Assembly (NCBI GenBank): GCA_947296775.1
Contig: CAMYRF010000003.1
Coordinates: forward strand, 1 to 18,350
Origin: an uncultured Mycoplasmatota bacterium
Lineage (GTDB): Bacteria > Bacillota_I > Bacilli_A > RF39 > UBA660
Length of the DNA: 18,350 nucleotides
Reading direction: 5' to 3'
Positions 6,704 to 13,158 of the stretch are shown here, piece by piece. Position 1 is the first letter of the stretch, and each line of letters opens with the position of its first letter. The notes under the pieces were generated by a model. It was given only the letters and a program-made list of their open reading frames with translations. It made no database searches and was not told the origin of the DNA. Made by a program: the position numbers and the translations under genes.

Positions 6704-6907
6704 ATGGATGTTATATTAGAGGCGGTAATAATATTAGGTACAATTATTTTTGGCTTGTATTTGGATTTAAAAAAATACCAGTATTTAGTGGTAAATAAAA
6801 TAATGGATTTAGCCATTATTTTTTGGTGTTACTTTAAGAAAATATTAAGAATTATATATTTTTGGTGTGGTATAATATTTATATATTATGAAAGGAAATT
6901 TGTATGA
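6704..6907 (+). CDS. Small membrane peptide ORF, probably frameshifted near codon 24
   Basis: AAGGAAG at 6690-6696 precedes this ATG. The first ~23 residues (MDVILEAVIILGTIIFGLYL...) form one hydrophobic helix followed by lysines, as in a small membrane peptide. The frame then runs through a perfect terminator (6797-6824) and the promoter of the next gene, and ends at a TGA overlapping the regulator's start, so the distal part is unlikely to be coding. Adding one A to the 7-A run at 6769-6775 would give a ~31-residue peptide ending at TAA 6793-6795, right before the terminator. Either a natural frameshift or a base-calling error is possible; function is unknown. Confidence 0.35.
   Translation: MDVILEAVIILGTIIFGLYLDLKKYQYLVVNKIMDLAIIFWCYFKKILRIIYFWCGIIFIYYERKFV
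6797..6824 (+). terminator. Terminator upstream of the VanR-like gene
   Basis: AAAATAATGG (6797-6806), loop ATTTAG, and CCATTATTTT (6813-6822) form a perfect 10-bp stem followed by T residues. It insulates the two-component operon from upstream transcription. Confidence 0.8.
6866..6876 (+). promoter_or_regulatory. Extended -10 promoter of the VanRS-like operon
   Basis: TGTGG directly precedes TATAAT (6871-6876), giving an extended -10 with no convincing -35. The AAAGGA ribosome site at 6891-6896 precedes the ATG at 6904. Confidence 0.6.
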
Positions 6908-7587
6908 ATATTTTAGTTGTTGATGATGAAAAAGAAATTGCTGATTTAATTGAAGTATATCTTAAAAATGAAAATTACAATGTTTATAAATATTATGATA
7001 GTGAAATGGTTTTAAGTGATATTGATGCGCTTAATGTTGATTTAGCTATTTTAGATGTAATGATGCCTGGAATCGATGGTTTTGATTTGTGTAAGAAAAT
7101 TAGAGATAATTATAATTTTCCGATTATTTTTGTAACTGCTAAAGTAGAAGATATTGATAAGATAAGTGGCCTTACTATTGGTGCGGATGATTATATAACT
7201 AAACCTTTTCAACCGCTTGAACTTATGGCCCGTGTGAAAGCACAGCTTAGAAGATATAAAAGGTATAATCAAGTATTGGATGAAAATATTATTGATTTTA
7301 GAAATATTTTAATTAATAATGATACTCATGAATTTTATTTTAATGCAAAGAAAGTAGAACTGACGCCTATAGAGTTTTCTATCATGTGGCATTTGTGTAA
7401 AAATAGGGGAAATGTAATTAAAACTGATGATCTGTTTATGGAAGTATGGGGCGAGAAATATTTTGAAAAAGATAATAATACGATTATGGTTCATATAAGA
7501 CATTTAAGAGAAAAAATGAATGATTGTGGCAGAAATCCAAAGTATATAAAAACTATATGGGGAGTGGGGTATAAAATTGAAAAATAA
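6904..7587 (+). CDS. VanR-like OmpR/PhoB-family response regulator
   Basis: This 227-residue protein has a receiver domain with acidic pocket Asp7/Asp8, phosphoacceptor Asp51 (AILDVMMPG), Thr78 and Lys100 (GADDYITKPF), then a winged-helix DNA-binding domain ending in IRHLREKMND...PKYIKTIWGVGYKIEK. The wording is strikingly like VanR of glycopeptide-responsive systems (EIADLIEVYLKNENY, TIGADDYITKPF, the C-terminal block), as far as I can recall that protein. It should be phosphorylated by the kinase encoded next, whose start overlaps this gene by 11 bases. Targets are probably its own operon, including the peptidase and VanZ-like genes. The similarity does not show glycopeptide resistance, because no vanH, vanA/B or vanX is seen. 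Confidence 0.92.
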   Translation: MNILVVDDEKEIADLIEVYLKNENYNVYKYYDSEMVLSDIDALNVDLAILDVMMPGIDGFDLCKKIRDNYNFPIIFVTAKVEDIDKISGLTIGADDYITKPFQPLELMARVKAQLRRYKRYNQVLDENIIDFRNILINNDTHEFYFNAKKVELTPIEFSIMWHLCKNRGNVIKTDDLFMEVWGEKYFEKDNNTIMVHIRHLREKMNDCGRNPKYIKTIWGVGYKIEK

Positions 7588-8680
7588 TAAATTTGTAAGA
7601 AATGCGCTTTTTAAATTCGCACTTCAAGAGATTATTAGTTTAGCTATTATTGTATTTGTTTTGGGAATTGTCTTTGCAATTGTCCAAATGTCTGATTTTA
7701 ACTGGTTATATAATGATTCACCTAATTTATATTTTTGGTTTACTGAAGTTTTTAGTATGATATATAATGGTTTTGGATTTTTTATAATTGTTTTAATTTT
7801 TTGGATTTTGGTGACTTTTGTTTTAGTTTATAGATTACTTAAAGAAGTATCTTCTTATATTGATGTGGTGACAGATGCTTCTAGTTTATTATTTGATAAG
7901 GATACTGAGTATATTAAGTTACCGTCTGAATTATCTTTAGCTGAGGAAAATTTAAATCATTTGAAAAGGGAATATGAAAAAAGTAAACGTCTTTCTAAAG
8001 AAAGTGAGCAGAAAAAAGATGACTTAATTGTTTATTTGGCTCATGATATTAAAACACCTCTTACTTCTATGATTGGTTATTTATCTTTGCTTGAAGAAAT
8101 AGATGATATGCCTAAAAAGCAAAGACAAAAATATATAAATATTGCTTTGGAAAAATCTTATAAGCTTGAAGATTTGATTAATGAACTTTTTGATATTACA
8201 AGATTTAATTCAGAAAAAATTGTTTTAATGAAAGAAGAAGTTAATCTTGGTATGATGATTGAACAAATTGCTGATGATTTTTATCCGATTTTAAAGGAAC
8301 ATGATAGAGAAATTAAGATAACTTCCGATTCTAAGGTTATATTAAATGCTGATTCTAATCAATTAGCTAGAGTATTTAGTAATATTATTAAAAATGCTTG
8401 TTTTTATAGTACTGATAGGGATATTTTGATTGATATTAGTAAGTCTGATGATATGGCTAATATAGTGATTAGTAATAAGGGTAAGAAAATTTCTTCAGAA
8501 AAACTTAAGCTTTTATTTGAAAAATTTTACCGTGCTGATTCTTCTAGAACTAGTAAAACAGGTGGTAGTGGTCTTGGTCTTGCGATTGCAAAAGAGATTA
8601 CTGATTTACACGGCGGAACTATTAAAGCTGAAAGTGATGATGAGTATACGAGGTTTATTGTTGGTTTACCTATTAAGTAA
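7577..8680 (+). CDS. VanS-like membrane sensor histidine kinase
   Basis: This 367-residue protein has two membrane helices (about 13-37 and 63-87) enclosing a ~25-residue external loop. A cytoplasmic linker or HAMP-like region follows, then the H-box YLAHDIKTPLTS with His156, N-box NIIKNA (Asn273), a G1-like segment SNKGKK (299-304, with Asn in place of the common Asp) and G2 box GGSGLGLAIAKE (329-340). The order and wording (KKDDLIVYLAHDIKTPLTS, EKFYRADSSRTS) fit VanS-type kinases. The short outer loop suggests sensing within the membrane or through a partner rather than a large ligand domain. The start overlaps the regulator's end, so the two are translationally coupled. Confidence 0.92.
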   Translation: MKNNKFVRNALFKFALQEIISLAIIVFVLGIVFAIVQMSDFNWLYNDSPNLYFWFTEVFSMIYNGFGFFIIVLIFWILVTFVLVYRLLKEVSSYIDVVTDASSLLFDKDTEYIKLPSELSLAEENLNHLKREYEKSKRLSKESEQKKDDLIVYLAHDIKTPLTSMIGYLSLLEEIDDMPKKQRQKYINIALEKSYKLEDLINELFDITRFNSEKIVLMKEEVNLGMMIEQIADDFYPILKEHDREIKITSDSKVILNADSNQLARVFSNIIKNACFYSTDRDILIDISKSDDMANIVISNKGKKISSEKLKLLFEKFYRADSSRTSKTGGSGLGLAIAKEITDLHGGTIKAESDDEYTRFIVGLPIK

Positions 8681-8710
8681 TTCTTAAGATTTTTATAAGG
8701 TTAAAGTTAA

Positions 8711-8768
8711 AAATAATCATTTTATGATTGATACAATTTAATTGTGTTAATGAGATGATTATTTTTTT
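8711..8768 (+). terminator. Terminator-like hairpin between kinase and peptidase genes
   Basis: AAATAATCAT (8711-8720) and ATGATTATTT (8755-8764) are perfect 10-base arms, with an inner AAT/ATT-type palindrome (ACAATT...AATTGT near 8733-8745), followed by T residues to 8768. It ends 2 bases before the ribosome site of the peptidase gene, and no clear new promoter lies between. It may be a partial terminator or an attenuator. Confidence 0.65.
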
Positions 8769-8783
8769 ATGGGAGGATTACTT

Positions 8784-9629
8784 ATGACAAAGGGGAAAAG
8801 AAGACCTAAAAAGGGCTTAAAGTTTTTAGTTTTAATTTTACTTATTTTATGGGGGTTATATTTATTATTGTTTGATAGGTTTGCTTTTAATGATTTTAAA
8901 GTTATGGATAAATTATCTTATGATGATGTTTCTAGTTTAAAAAATAATAAAGGCTCTATTAAAAGTAGACTTAAGAAACTTAGTAAAGAAGATGATAGAA
9001 TTAGTGGTATTATTAAAGATTATAATAGTTACCCTGAGGCTTTACTGGATATGTTATCTAGAGATATTGATTTGTTAGATTTTGTTTTGAATTATCATGA
9101 TAAAAGCGGGAAAGTATTTAGTGAAACTATTGATGTAAGAAGGGGTGAAATTCCTTTGTTACTTCAATGGGATGAAAGATGGGGTTATGCTTCTTATGGT
9201 GAGAATATGATTGCGAGTAGTGGATGTGCACCAACTTCTTTGGCGATGGTTATTTCAGGTTTAACTGGTGATACTTCTATTACGCCTTATAAGGTAGCTA
9301 AGTATGCAGAAGATAATGGTTTTTATATTGATGGAACTGGAACTAGCTGGAGCTTGATGACAAGTGGTAGTGAATTTTTTGGGATTGATGCTAAACAAAT
9401 TTCTTTATCTAAAGATAATATATTTAGTGAACTTGAAAATGGTCATCCAATTATTGCAAGCATGCGTGAAGGAGATTTTACAACGGCTGGTCATTTTATT
9501 GTTTTAACTGGCGTTTCTAATGGGAAAATTAAAGTAAATGATCCTAATAGTAAGAAACGAAGTAGTCTTTTATGGGATTATGATAGGCTAGAAAGTCAGA
9601 TTAAAAATTTATGGTCATTTAGTGTTTAA
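8784..9629 (+). CDS. Membrane-anchored C39-like (papain-fold) peptidase
   Basis: This 281-residue protein has a positively charged N-terminus (KGKRRPKKG), one membrane helix at ~12-31, a ~90-residue Lys/Asp-rich spacer and a C-terminal C39_2-type domain. That domain has IPLLLQWDERWGY (123-135), the nucleophile Cys148 in SSGCAPTSLAM, GHFIVLTG with His237, and VNDPN with Asp253. The N-in orientation puts the enzyme outside the cell, where it could cut cell-wall peptides or proteins; the substrate is unknown. The start is ATG 8784, because GGGAGG (8771-8776) sits 7 bases upstream. The in-frame ATG at 8769 would place that site inside the gene. It occupies the slot where VanY-type peptidases sit in van-like operons and is followed by a VanZ-like gene. 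Confidence 0.88.
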   Translation: MTKGKRRPKKGLKFLVLILLILWGLYLLLFDRFAFNDFKVMDKLSYDDVSSLKNNKGSIKSRLKKLSKEDDRISGIIKDYNSYPEALLDMLSRDIDLLDFVLNYHDKSGKVFSETIDVRRGEIPLLLQWDERWGYASYGENMIASSGCAPTSLAMVISGLTGDTSITPYKVAKYAEDNGFYIDGTGTSWSLMTSGSEFFGIDAKQISLSKDNIFSELENGHPIIASMREGDFTTAGHFIVLTGVSNGKIKVNDPNSKKRSSLLWDYDRLESQIKNLWSFSV

Positions 9630-9642
9630 GGAGTATGAATAT

Positions 9643-10269
9643 ATGGAAAGATTTATTATGATTAAGTATGAGGTTTTAACTTGTTTTGTACCGTTTGTTA
9701 TTTTATTATTTATCTTGAATTACTTTTATAAGAAAAAATATAATTGTGGGATTATGAGAAGGAGAGCTTTTTTACTTATTTTATTTGCTATATATATAAT
9801 AGGTGTATTTTACTTTACAGGCTCAGGTACTATTTGGGATGGATTATTTAAAAATTTTGATATTAGATATGAATATATTAATTTTATACCTTTTTCTAAT
9901 AATATTGATACTATTGGATATTTACTGAATATAGTTTTACTTATTCCTTTTGGCTTTTTAGTTCCACTTATTTGGAAAAAATTAAATAAACCTTCAGTTG
10001 TTGTTGGATTTGGATTTTTATTTTCTTTGCTTGTTGAATTAAGTCAGCTTTTAAATAATCGTAGTACTGATATTGATGATTTAATTTTGAATACTTTAGG
10101 AGCACTTATCGGTTTTGTTATTTTTAGATTGTTTGATAAAGTGTTTAAGTTTGGTGATGGAGAAAGTTATTACAAATATGAAATGGTTATTATTGTTTTA
10201 GTTATGTTTATAGGCAAGTTTTTACTTTTTAATGAATATTTTGTGGTTTCATTATTGTATGGATTTTAA
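9643..10269 (+). CDS. VanZ-like family membrane protein
   Basis: This 208-residue protein has about five hydrophobic helices and the VanZ-family core: a first helix pair, NFIPFSN (near 85-91), GYLLNIVLLIPFGFLVPLIW (about 99-118), then ELSQLLNNRSTDIDDLILNTLGALIGF (about 133-159). The acidic pair after the RSTD segment is the family signature. VanZ of Tn1546 gives low-level teicoplanin resistance by an unknown mechanism, and most relatives are uncharacterised envelope proteins. ATG 9643 is chosen because AAGGAG (9628-9633) lies 9 bases upstream. The longer GTG-started frame from 9622 contains that site and overlaps the peptidase gene. It is the last gene of the operon. Confidence 0.88.
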   Translation: MERFIMIKYEVLTCFVPFVILLFILNYFYKKKYNCGIMRRRAFLLILFAIYIIGVFYFTGSGTIWDGLFKNFDIRYEYINFIPFSNNIDTIGYLLNIVLLIPFGFLVPLIWKKLNKPSVVVGFGFLFSLLVELSQLLNNRSTDIDDLILNTLGALIGFVIFRLFDKVFKFGDGESYYKYEMVIIVLVMFIGKFLLFNEYFVVSLLYGF

Positions 10270-10297
10270 AATAAATCTTATATGGATTTATTTTTTT
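10269..10297 (+). terminator. Terminator of the VanRS-like operon
   Basis: AAATAAATC (10269-10277), loop TTATATG, and GATTTATTT (10285-10293), followed by a T-run. It overlaps the last base of the stop codon of the VanZ-like gene. Confidence 0.9.
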
Positions 10298-10391
10298 ATG
10301 AGAAAATGTAACTTTTTTCATTTTGGACAAGGAATTAGGTATAGAAAAAACGTATATTATAAGTGAAGGGGCGAATAGGAATGGGGGAACT

Positions 10392-10451
10392 ATGGGGAAA
10401 ATAAATGTTAAAAAAACAGGAATAGGAGATGAACGAAGATGGATAAATTAG
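10392..10451 (+). other. Possible upstream ORF overlapping the dinD-like start
   Basis: A 19-residue frame (MGKINVKKTG...) begins 4 bases after GGGGGAA, a ribosome site resembling those of the Bro-N and intact dinD genes. It ends at a TAG that overlaps the first codons of the dinD-like gene in another frame. It could couple translation or be chance. The rest of 10298-10438 shows no LexA box and no strong promoter. Confidence 0.25.
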
Positions 10452-11287
10452 AAATTAGTCATAATAGATTTGAAAGTATAAAACACGTAGATGAATTTGA
10501 AAACGAATATTGGTATGCAAGAGAACTTATGCATGCATTAGAATATAAAAAGTGGCAAAAATTTATTAATGTAATAGATAACGCAAAAACCGCATGTGAA
10601 AAAAGTGGGAGTTTAATTGATAACCATTTTACCCAAGTGGGTAAAATGGTCGATATTGGGTCCAACACTTCAAGAAAAATAAAAGACTATAAGTTGTCAA
10701 GATATGCTTGTTACTTAATTGTTCAAAATGCAGATCCAAGAAAAAAAGAAGTTGCACTCGGGCAAACATACTTTGCTATTCAAACGAGAAAACAAGAGAT
10801 TAGTGAAAAAGAATATAACTTATTAACGGAAGATGAAAAGAGATTTTATCAAAGAAGTTTAACTAAAAAAGGTAACTACTCATTAAATAAAGCTGCTAAA
10901 AATGTTGGAGTTAAAAACTTTGATAAATTTCATAACTAGGGTTATAAAGGACTATATAATGGAGAAACTGCAGATGATATTGCAAAAAGAAAAAACTTAC
11001 GATATAGAGAAGATATTTTAGACAATATGGGAAGTGATGAATTAATTGCTAATCTCTTTAGAATATCTCAAACAGAACAAAAGTTAAGAAATGATAACAT
11101 TAAGGGTGAGTCTAACGCTAATAAAGTACATTATAATATGGGCAGAGATATTAGAAAATTTATAGAAAAACAAGGTGGAACGATGCCAGAAGATTTACCA
11201 ACGCCTGAAAAAAGTTTAAAACAAATAGAAAAAGAAAATAAAACAAAAGCAACAAGTATAGAAAACGTAAATAAAAAAATGCACTAA
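10439..11287 (+). pseudogene. dinD: dinD paralogue interrupted by an in-frame TAG
   Basis: The frame encodes a DinD-like protein from MDKLEISHNRF to ENVNKKMH, but TAG at 10937-10939 splits it into 166 residues and a downstream part in the same frame. The intact paralogue at 16538 has Ala at that position (FHN-A-GYKG here FHN-stop-GYKG). Both parts remain closely similar to it: DYKLSRYACYLIVQN, QTYFAIQTRKQEI, NYSLNKAAKN, then GYKGLYNGET and GGTMPEDLPTP. E. coli DinD is a damage-inducible protein reported to inhibit RecA. TAG ends other genes here, so readthrough is not expected. AGGAG at 10424-10428 marks the start. Unlike its paralogue it lacks a LexA box, consistent with decay. The 3' end overlaps the convergent MerR gene by 4 bases. 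Confidence 0.85.
10623..10650. repeat. 13-base-arm inverted repeat inside the first dinD
   Basis: ACCATTTTACCCA (10623-10635) and its exact complement TGGGTAAAATGGT (10638-10650) are separated by AG. The codons are those of HFTQVGKMV. A repeat of different sequence occupies the same codons of the second dinD at 16728-16749. Confidence 0.95.
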
Positions 11288-11721
11288 TGTACATTTTCCC
11301 AAATTTCTCTAATTTCTTTAGGCATTTCTTTAAGGCTGATATTTTTCATCCTTTTTTCATTGCCATCTTTTTCAGCCTGTGTATAATACCAGCATTTATA
11401 ATTAATCATATTAAGGGCTTTTTGAAGTTCTTTAATTTTTGCCTCAATATTTTCTTTTTGTTTTAAAAACATATTTTTTCTTTTAGTGATTGTTTTGTTG
11501 CCTTCTGAAACCCAAGACATAAACTCTTTGATGTCTTTTATCTGCATTCCTGATTTTTTTAAACACTCAATAACTCTTATAGCCTCTAAATTACTTTCAT
11601 TGAATTTTCTAATCCCAGATTTATCTTTTTCTAAATTAATAAGTAGTCCTTCTTTGTCATAATACCTTAAAGTTGATATAGGAATATTAAACATTTCAGA
11701 TACTTCACCAATGCTATACAT
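11284..11721 (-). CDS. MerR-family transcriptional regulator
   Basis: This 145-residue protein has an N-terminal winged-helix MerR domain (MYSIGEVSEMFNIPISTLRYYDKEGLL, then IRKFNESNLEAIRVIECLKKSGMQIKDIKEF) and a coiled-coil dimer helix at ~75-105. The short C-terminal part has one Cys near 109 in KCWYYTQAEKDGNE. There is no metal-site Cys pattern, so it is more like redox or small-molecule MerR regulators that often sit beside flavodoxin or oxidoreductase genes. GGAGGT lies just upstream of the ATG on the minus strand. It is divergent from the flavodoxin gene, and the 20-base dyad between them is its evident binding site. It ends in TAG, overlapping the 3' end of the broken dinD by 4 bases. 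Confidence 0.9.
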   Translation of the reverse strand: MYSIGEVSEMFNIPISTLRYYDKEGLLINLEKDKSGIRKFNESNLEAIRVIECLKKSGMQIKDIKEFMSWVSEGNKTITKRKNMFLKQKENIEAKIKELQKALNMINYKCWYYTQAEKDGNEKRMKNISLKEMPKEIREIWENVH

Positions 11722-11750
11722 ATTATTACCTCCATTTTTAAAATTTAGTA

Positions 11751-11781
11751 TTGACCTAAAGTCAGGTTTAGGTGTTACAAT
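11751..11781 (+). promoter_or_regulatory. MerR-type promoter and operator of the flavodoxin gene
   Basis: -35 TTGACC (11751-11756) and -10 TACAAT (11776-11781) are separated by 19 bases, the overlong spacer typical of MerR-activated promoters. Centred in it is the dyad ACCTAAA (11754-11760) / TTTAGGT (11767-11773). MerR regulators twist such DNA to realign the two boxes when activated. Confidence 0.9.
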
Positions 11782-11843
11782 TATACTAACATATTAAAAT
11801 TAAGTATGTCAAGGAGGAAGAAAGTAGAAAGGAAAATGAATTT

Positions 11844-12485
11844 ATGGATAAAAAAATAATAGGAATTATAATATTAGTTATAGTAATATGCGCGGTTATT
11901 GCTGCAATGTTTATTTTAAATAAAAATAATGATAAAACTACTAACGAAAATACTACTAGTGAAAATACAGAAAATGAAAGTAATGATAATATTAAAGTAG
12001 GTGATGGTAAAACATTAGTTGTATATTATTCTGCTCAAAGTCATACTAAAGATGTTGCTTTAAAAATTGCGGATAACTTAGGTGCAGATACTTTTGCAAT
12101 TGTTCCAAAAGATAAATATAATGAGGCAGATTTAGACTGGACTGATGATAATTCTAGAGTATCAAAAGAACATGATGATGAGTCTTTAAGAAATGTTAAA
12201 CTTACAAATACAAAAGTAGATAATTGGGATAATTATGATACAATTTTAATTGGTTATCCTATTTGGTGGGGTGTGGCTGCTTGGCCAACTAATACTTTTG
12301 TAAAAGATAATAATTTTGATGGTAAAACCGTTATTCCATTTTGTATTTCTGCATCATCTGGATTAGGTGAAAGTGGAGATTTACTTGCTAAAGAAGCAGG
12401 TACAGGAAACTGGTTAGAAGGTCATCGTTTTAGTTCTAATGCGTCAGAATCCGATATTAAATCTTTTACTGATAGTTTAAAATAA
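11844..12485 (+). CDS. Membrane-anchored, probably extracytoplasmic flavodoxin
   Basis: This 213-residue protein begins with MDKK, a single membrane helix at ~5-25 and a hydrophilic Asn/Thr/Glu-rich linker (26-50), followed by a flavodoxin-like domain. The FMN phosphate loop is YYSAQSHTKDVA (61-72), with GYPIWWGVAAWP (137-148) and FCISASSGLGESG (166-178) as flavin-facing loops. The charge pattern predicts the domain lies outside the membrane. Cys16 is not in a lipobox, since the preceding residue is Ile, so it is a membrane-anchored protein rather than a lipoprotein. Flavodoxins are one- or two-electron carriers; partner enzymes are not visible. Expression should depend on the divergent MerR protein through the 19-base-spacer promoter. 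AAAGGA 8 bases upstream supports the ATG. Confidence 0.87.
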   Translation: MDKKIIGIIILVIVICAVIAAMFILNKNNDKTTNENTTSENTENESNDNIKVGDGKTLVVYYSAQSHTKDVALKIADNLGADTFAIVPKDKYNEADLDWTDDNSRVSKEHDDESLRNVKLTNTKVDNWDNYDTILIGYPIWWGVAAWPTNTFVKDNNFDGKTVIPFCISASSGLGESGDLLAKEAGTGNWLEGHRFSSNASESDIKSFTDSLK

Positions 12486-12491
12486 TATTGT

Positions 12492-12520
12492 ACAAGTCTT
12501 ATTCAAAGGCTTGTTTTTTT
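12492..12520 (+). terminator. Terminator of the flavodoxin gene
   Basis: ACAAGTCTT (12492-12500), loop ATTCA, and AAGGCTTGT (12506-12514) with one T-G pair, then seven T residues. Confidence 0.9.
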
Positions 12521-12521
12521 G

Positions 12522-12550
12522 TTTACTTTTTTTAATTTCTATAATATAAT
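12522..12550 (+). promoter_or_regulatory. Promoter of the TetR-ABC operon
   Basis: -35 TTTACT (12522-12527), 17-base spacer and perfect -10 TATAAT (12545-12550). The predicted start of transcription falls inside the palindromic operator downstream. Confidence 0.75.
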
Positions 12551-12579
12551 TATAACGTACGTTATATAACGATAGTTAT
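12551..12579. promoter_or_regulatory. Double TetR-type operator
   Basis: A perfect 16-base palindrome, TATAACGTACGTTATA (12551-12566), is followed directly by a second copy of the same half-site pattern. ATAAC-N4-GTTAT occurs at 12552-12565 and 12566-12579. Abutting sites suggest two dimers binding cooperatively. The location over the start of transcription fits autorepression by the adjacent TetR protein. Confidence 0.8.
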
Positions 12580-12594
12580 GATAGGAGGGAAGAT

Positions 12595-13155
12595 ATGCCG
12601 CCAATAAGAAAAGTACAAAGGGAAGATATTATTAATATATCTTTAGAAATACTAAAAAATGAAAGTATGGATAGTTTAAATGCAAGAAGAATTGCTAGTG
12701 AACTTAATTGTTCAGTTCAACCAATATTTTATAATTTTGAAAATATGGATGATTTGAAAACGGCCGTTTTTAATAAAATATATAGTATATATCTTGAGTA
12801 TATGAATAAAGGTTCTAAAGAGGAAAATGCATATAAAGGTATGGGACTTGCATATATTAGGTTTGCTAAAGATTATCCAAATTATTTTAAAACAATATTT
12901 ATGAATAAAACTGACCTTACGCCAGATGTATTTATTGATAATGATGATATGGGTAATAATATTATAAAGTATGGAATGGAATTTACTGGTTTTGATTATG
13001 AAACGCAGAAAGATTTTCATTTAAAGGTTTGGATTTTTACACATGGTCTTGCTACTTTAGTGGCTACTAAAACAGTAAAAATTAGTGATGAAGAAGTAGA
13101 AAAATTACTAGAAGAAACAGTAATGGAAATGGTTACTGGAATAAAGAGAGGATAG
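12595..13155 (+). CDS. TetR-family repressor of the ABC exporter operon
   Basis: This 186-residue protein has a typical N-terminal helix-turn-helix (DSLNARRIASELNCSVQPIFYNFENMDDL, about 22-50) and an all-helical ligand and dimer domain rich in aromatic residues (YIRFAKDYPNYFKTIF near 84-99), like regulators of the TetR_C_33/WHG group. AGGAGGG at 12582-12588 gives a confident ATG. It is the first gene of an operon with the ABC ATPase (3-base gap) and two permeases. Together with the palindromes over its own promoter, this makes it the likely local repressor, released by a substrate of the exporter. Ligand is unknown. Its stop is TAG. Confidence 0.9.
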   Translation: MPPIRKVQREDIINISLEILKNESMDSLNARRIASELNCSVQPIFYNFENMDDLKTAVFNKIYSIYLEYMNKGSKEENAYKGMGLAYIRFAKDYPNYFKTIFMNKTDLTPDVFIDNDDMGNNIIKYGMEFTGFDYETQKDFHLKVWIFTHGLATLVATKTVKISDEEVEKLLEETVMEMVTGIKRG

Positions 13156-13158
13156 AAT

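Noticed and set aside
8769..8783. C39-like peptidase starting at ATG 8769
   Set aside because: GGGAGG would be inside the gene; ATG 8784 lies 7 bases after it and gives a normal basic N-terminus before the membrane helix.
9622..9642. VanZ-like gene starting at GTG 9622
   Set aside because: It contains the AAGGAG site that serves ATG 9643, and overlaps the peptidase gene needlessly.
6904..10269. Glycopeptide (vancomycin) resistance operon
   Set aside because: No vanH, D-Ala-D-Lac/Ser ligase or vanX gene is present; regulator, kinase and VanZ likeness alone do not show resistance.
10270..10438. LexA box upstream of the first dinD
   Set aside because: No CGAAC-N4-GTTYG or GAAC-N4-GTT sequence is found in this stretch; TTGGAC at 10323 and TATTAT at 10355 are too far apart to be a promoter.
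10439..11287. TAG recoded as a sense codon
   Set aside because: TAG is the evident stop of genes ending at 3961, 4860 and 13155 and of the MerR gene, each directly followed by another start, terminator or neighbouring gene.
11844..11921. Lipoprotein signal in the flavodoxin
   Set aside because: Cys16 is preceded by Ile and lies mid-helix, not in a [LV]-[AST]-[GA]-C lipobox.
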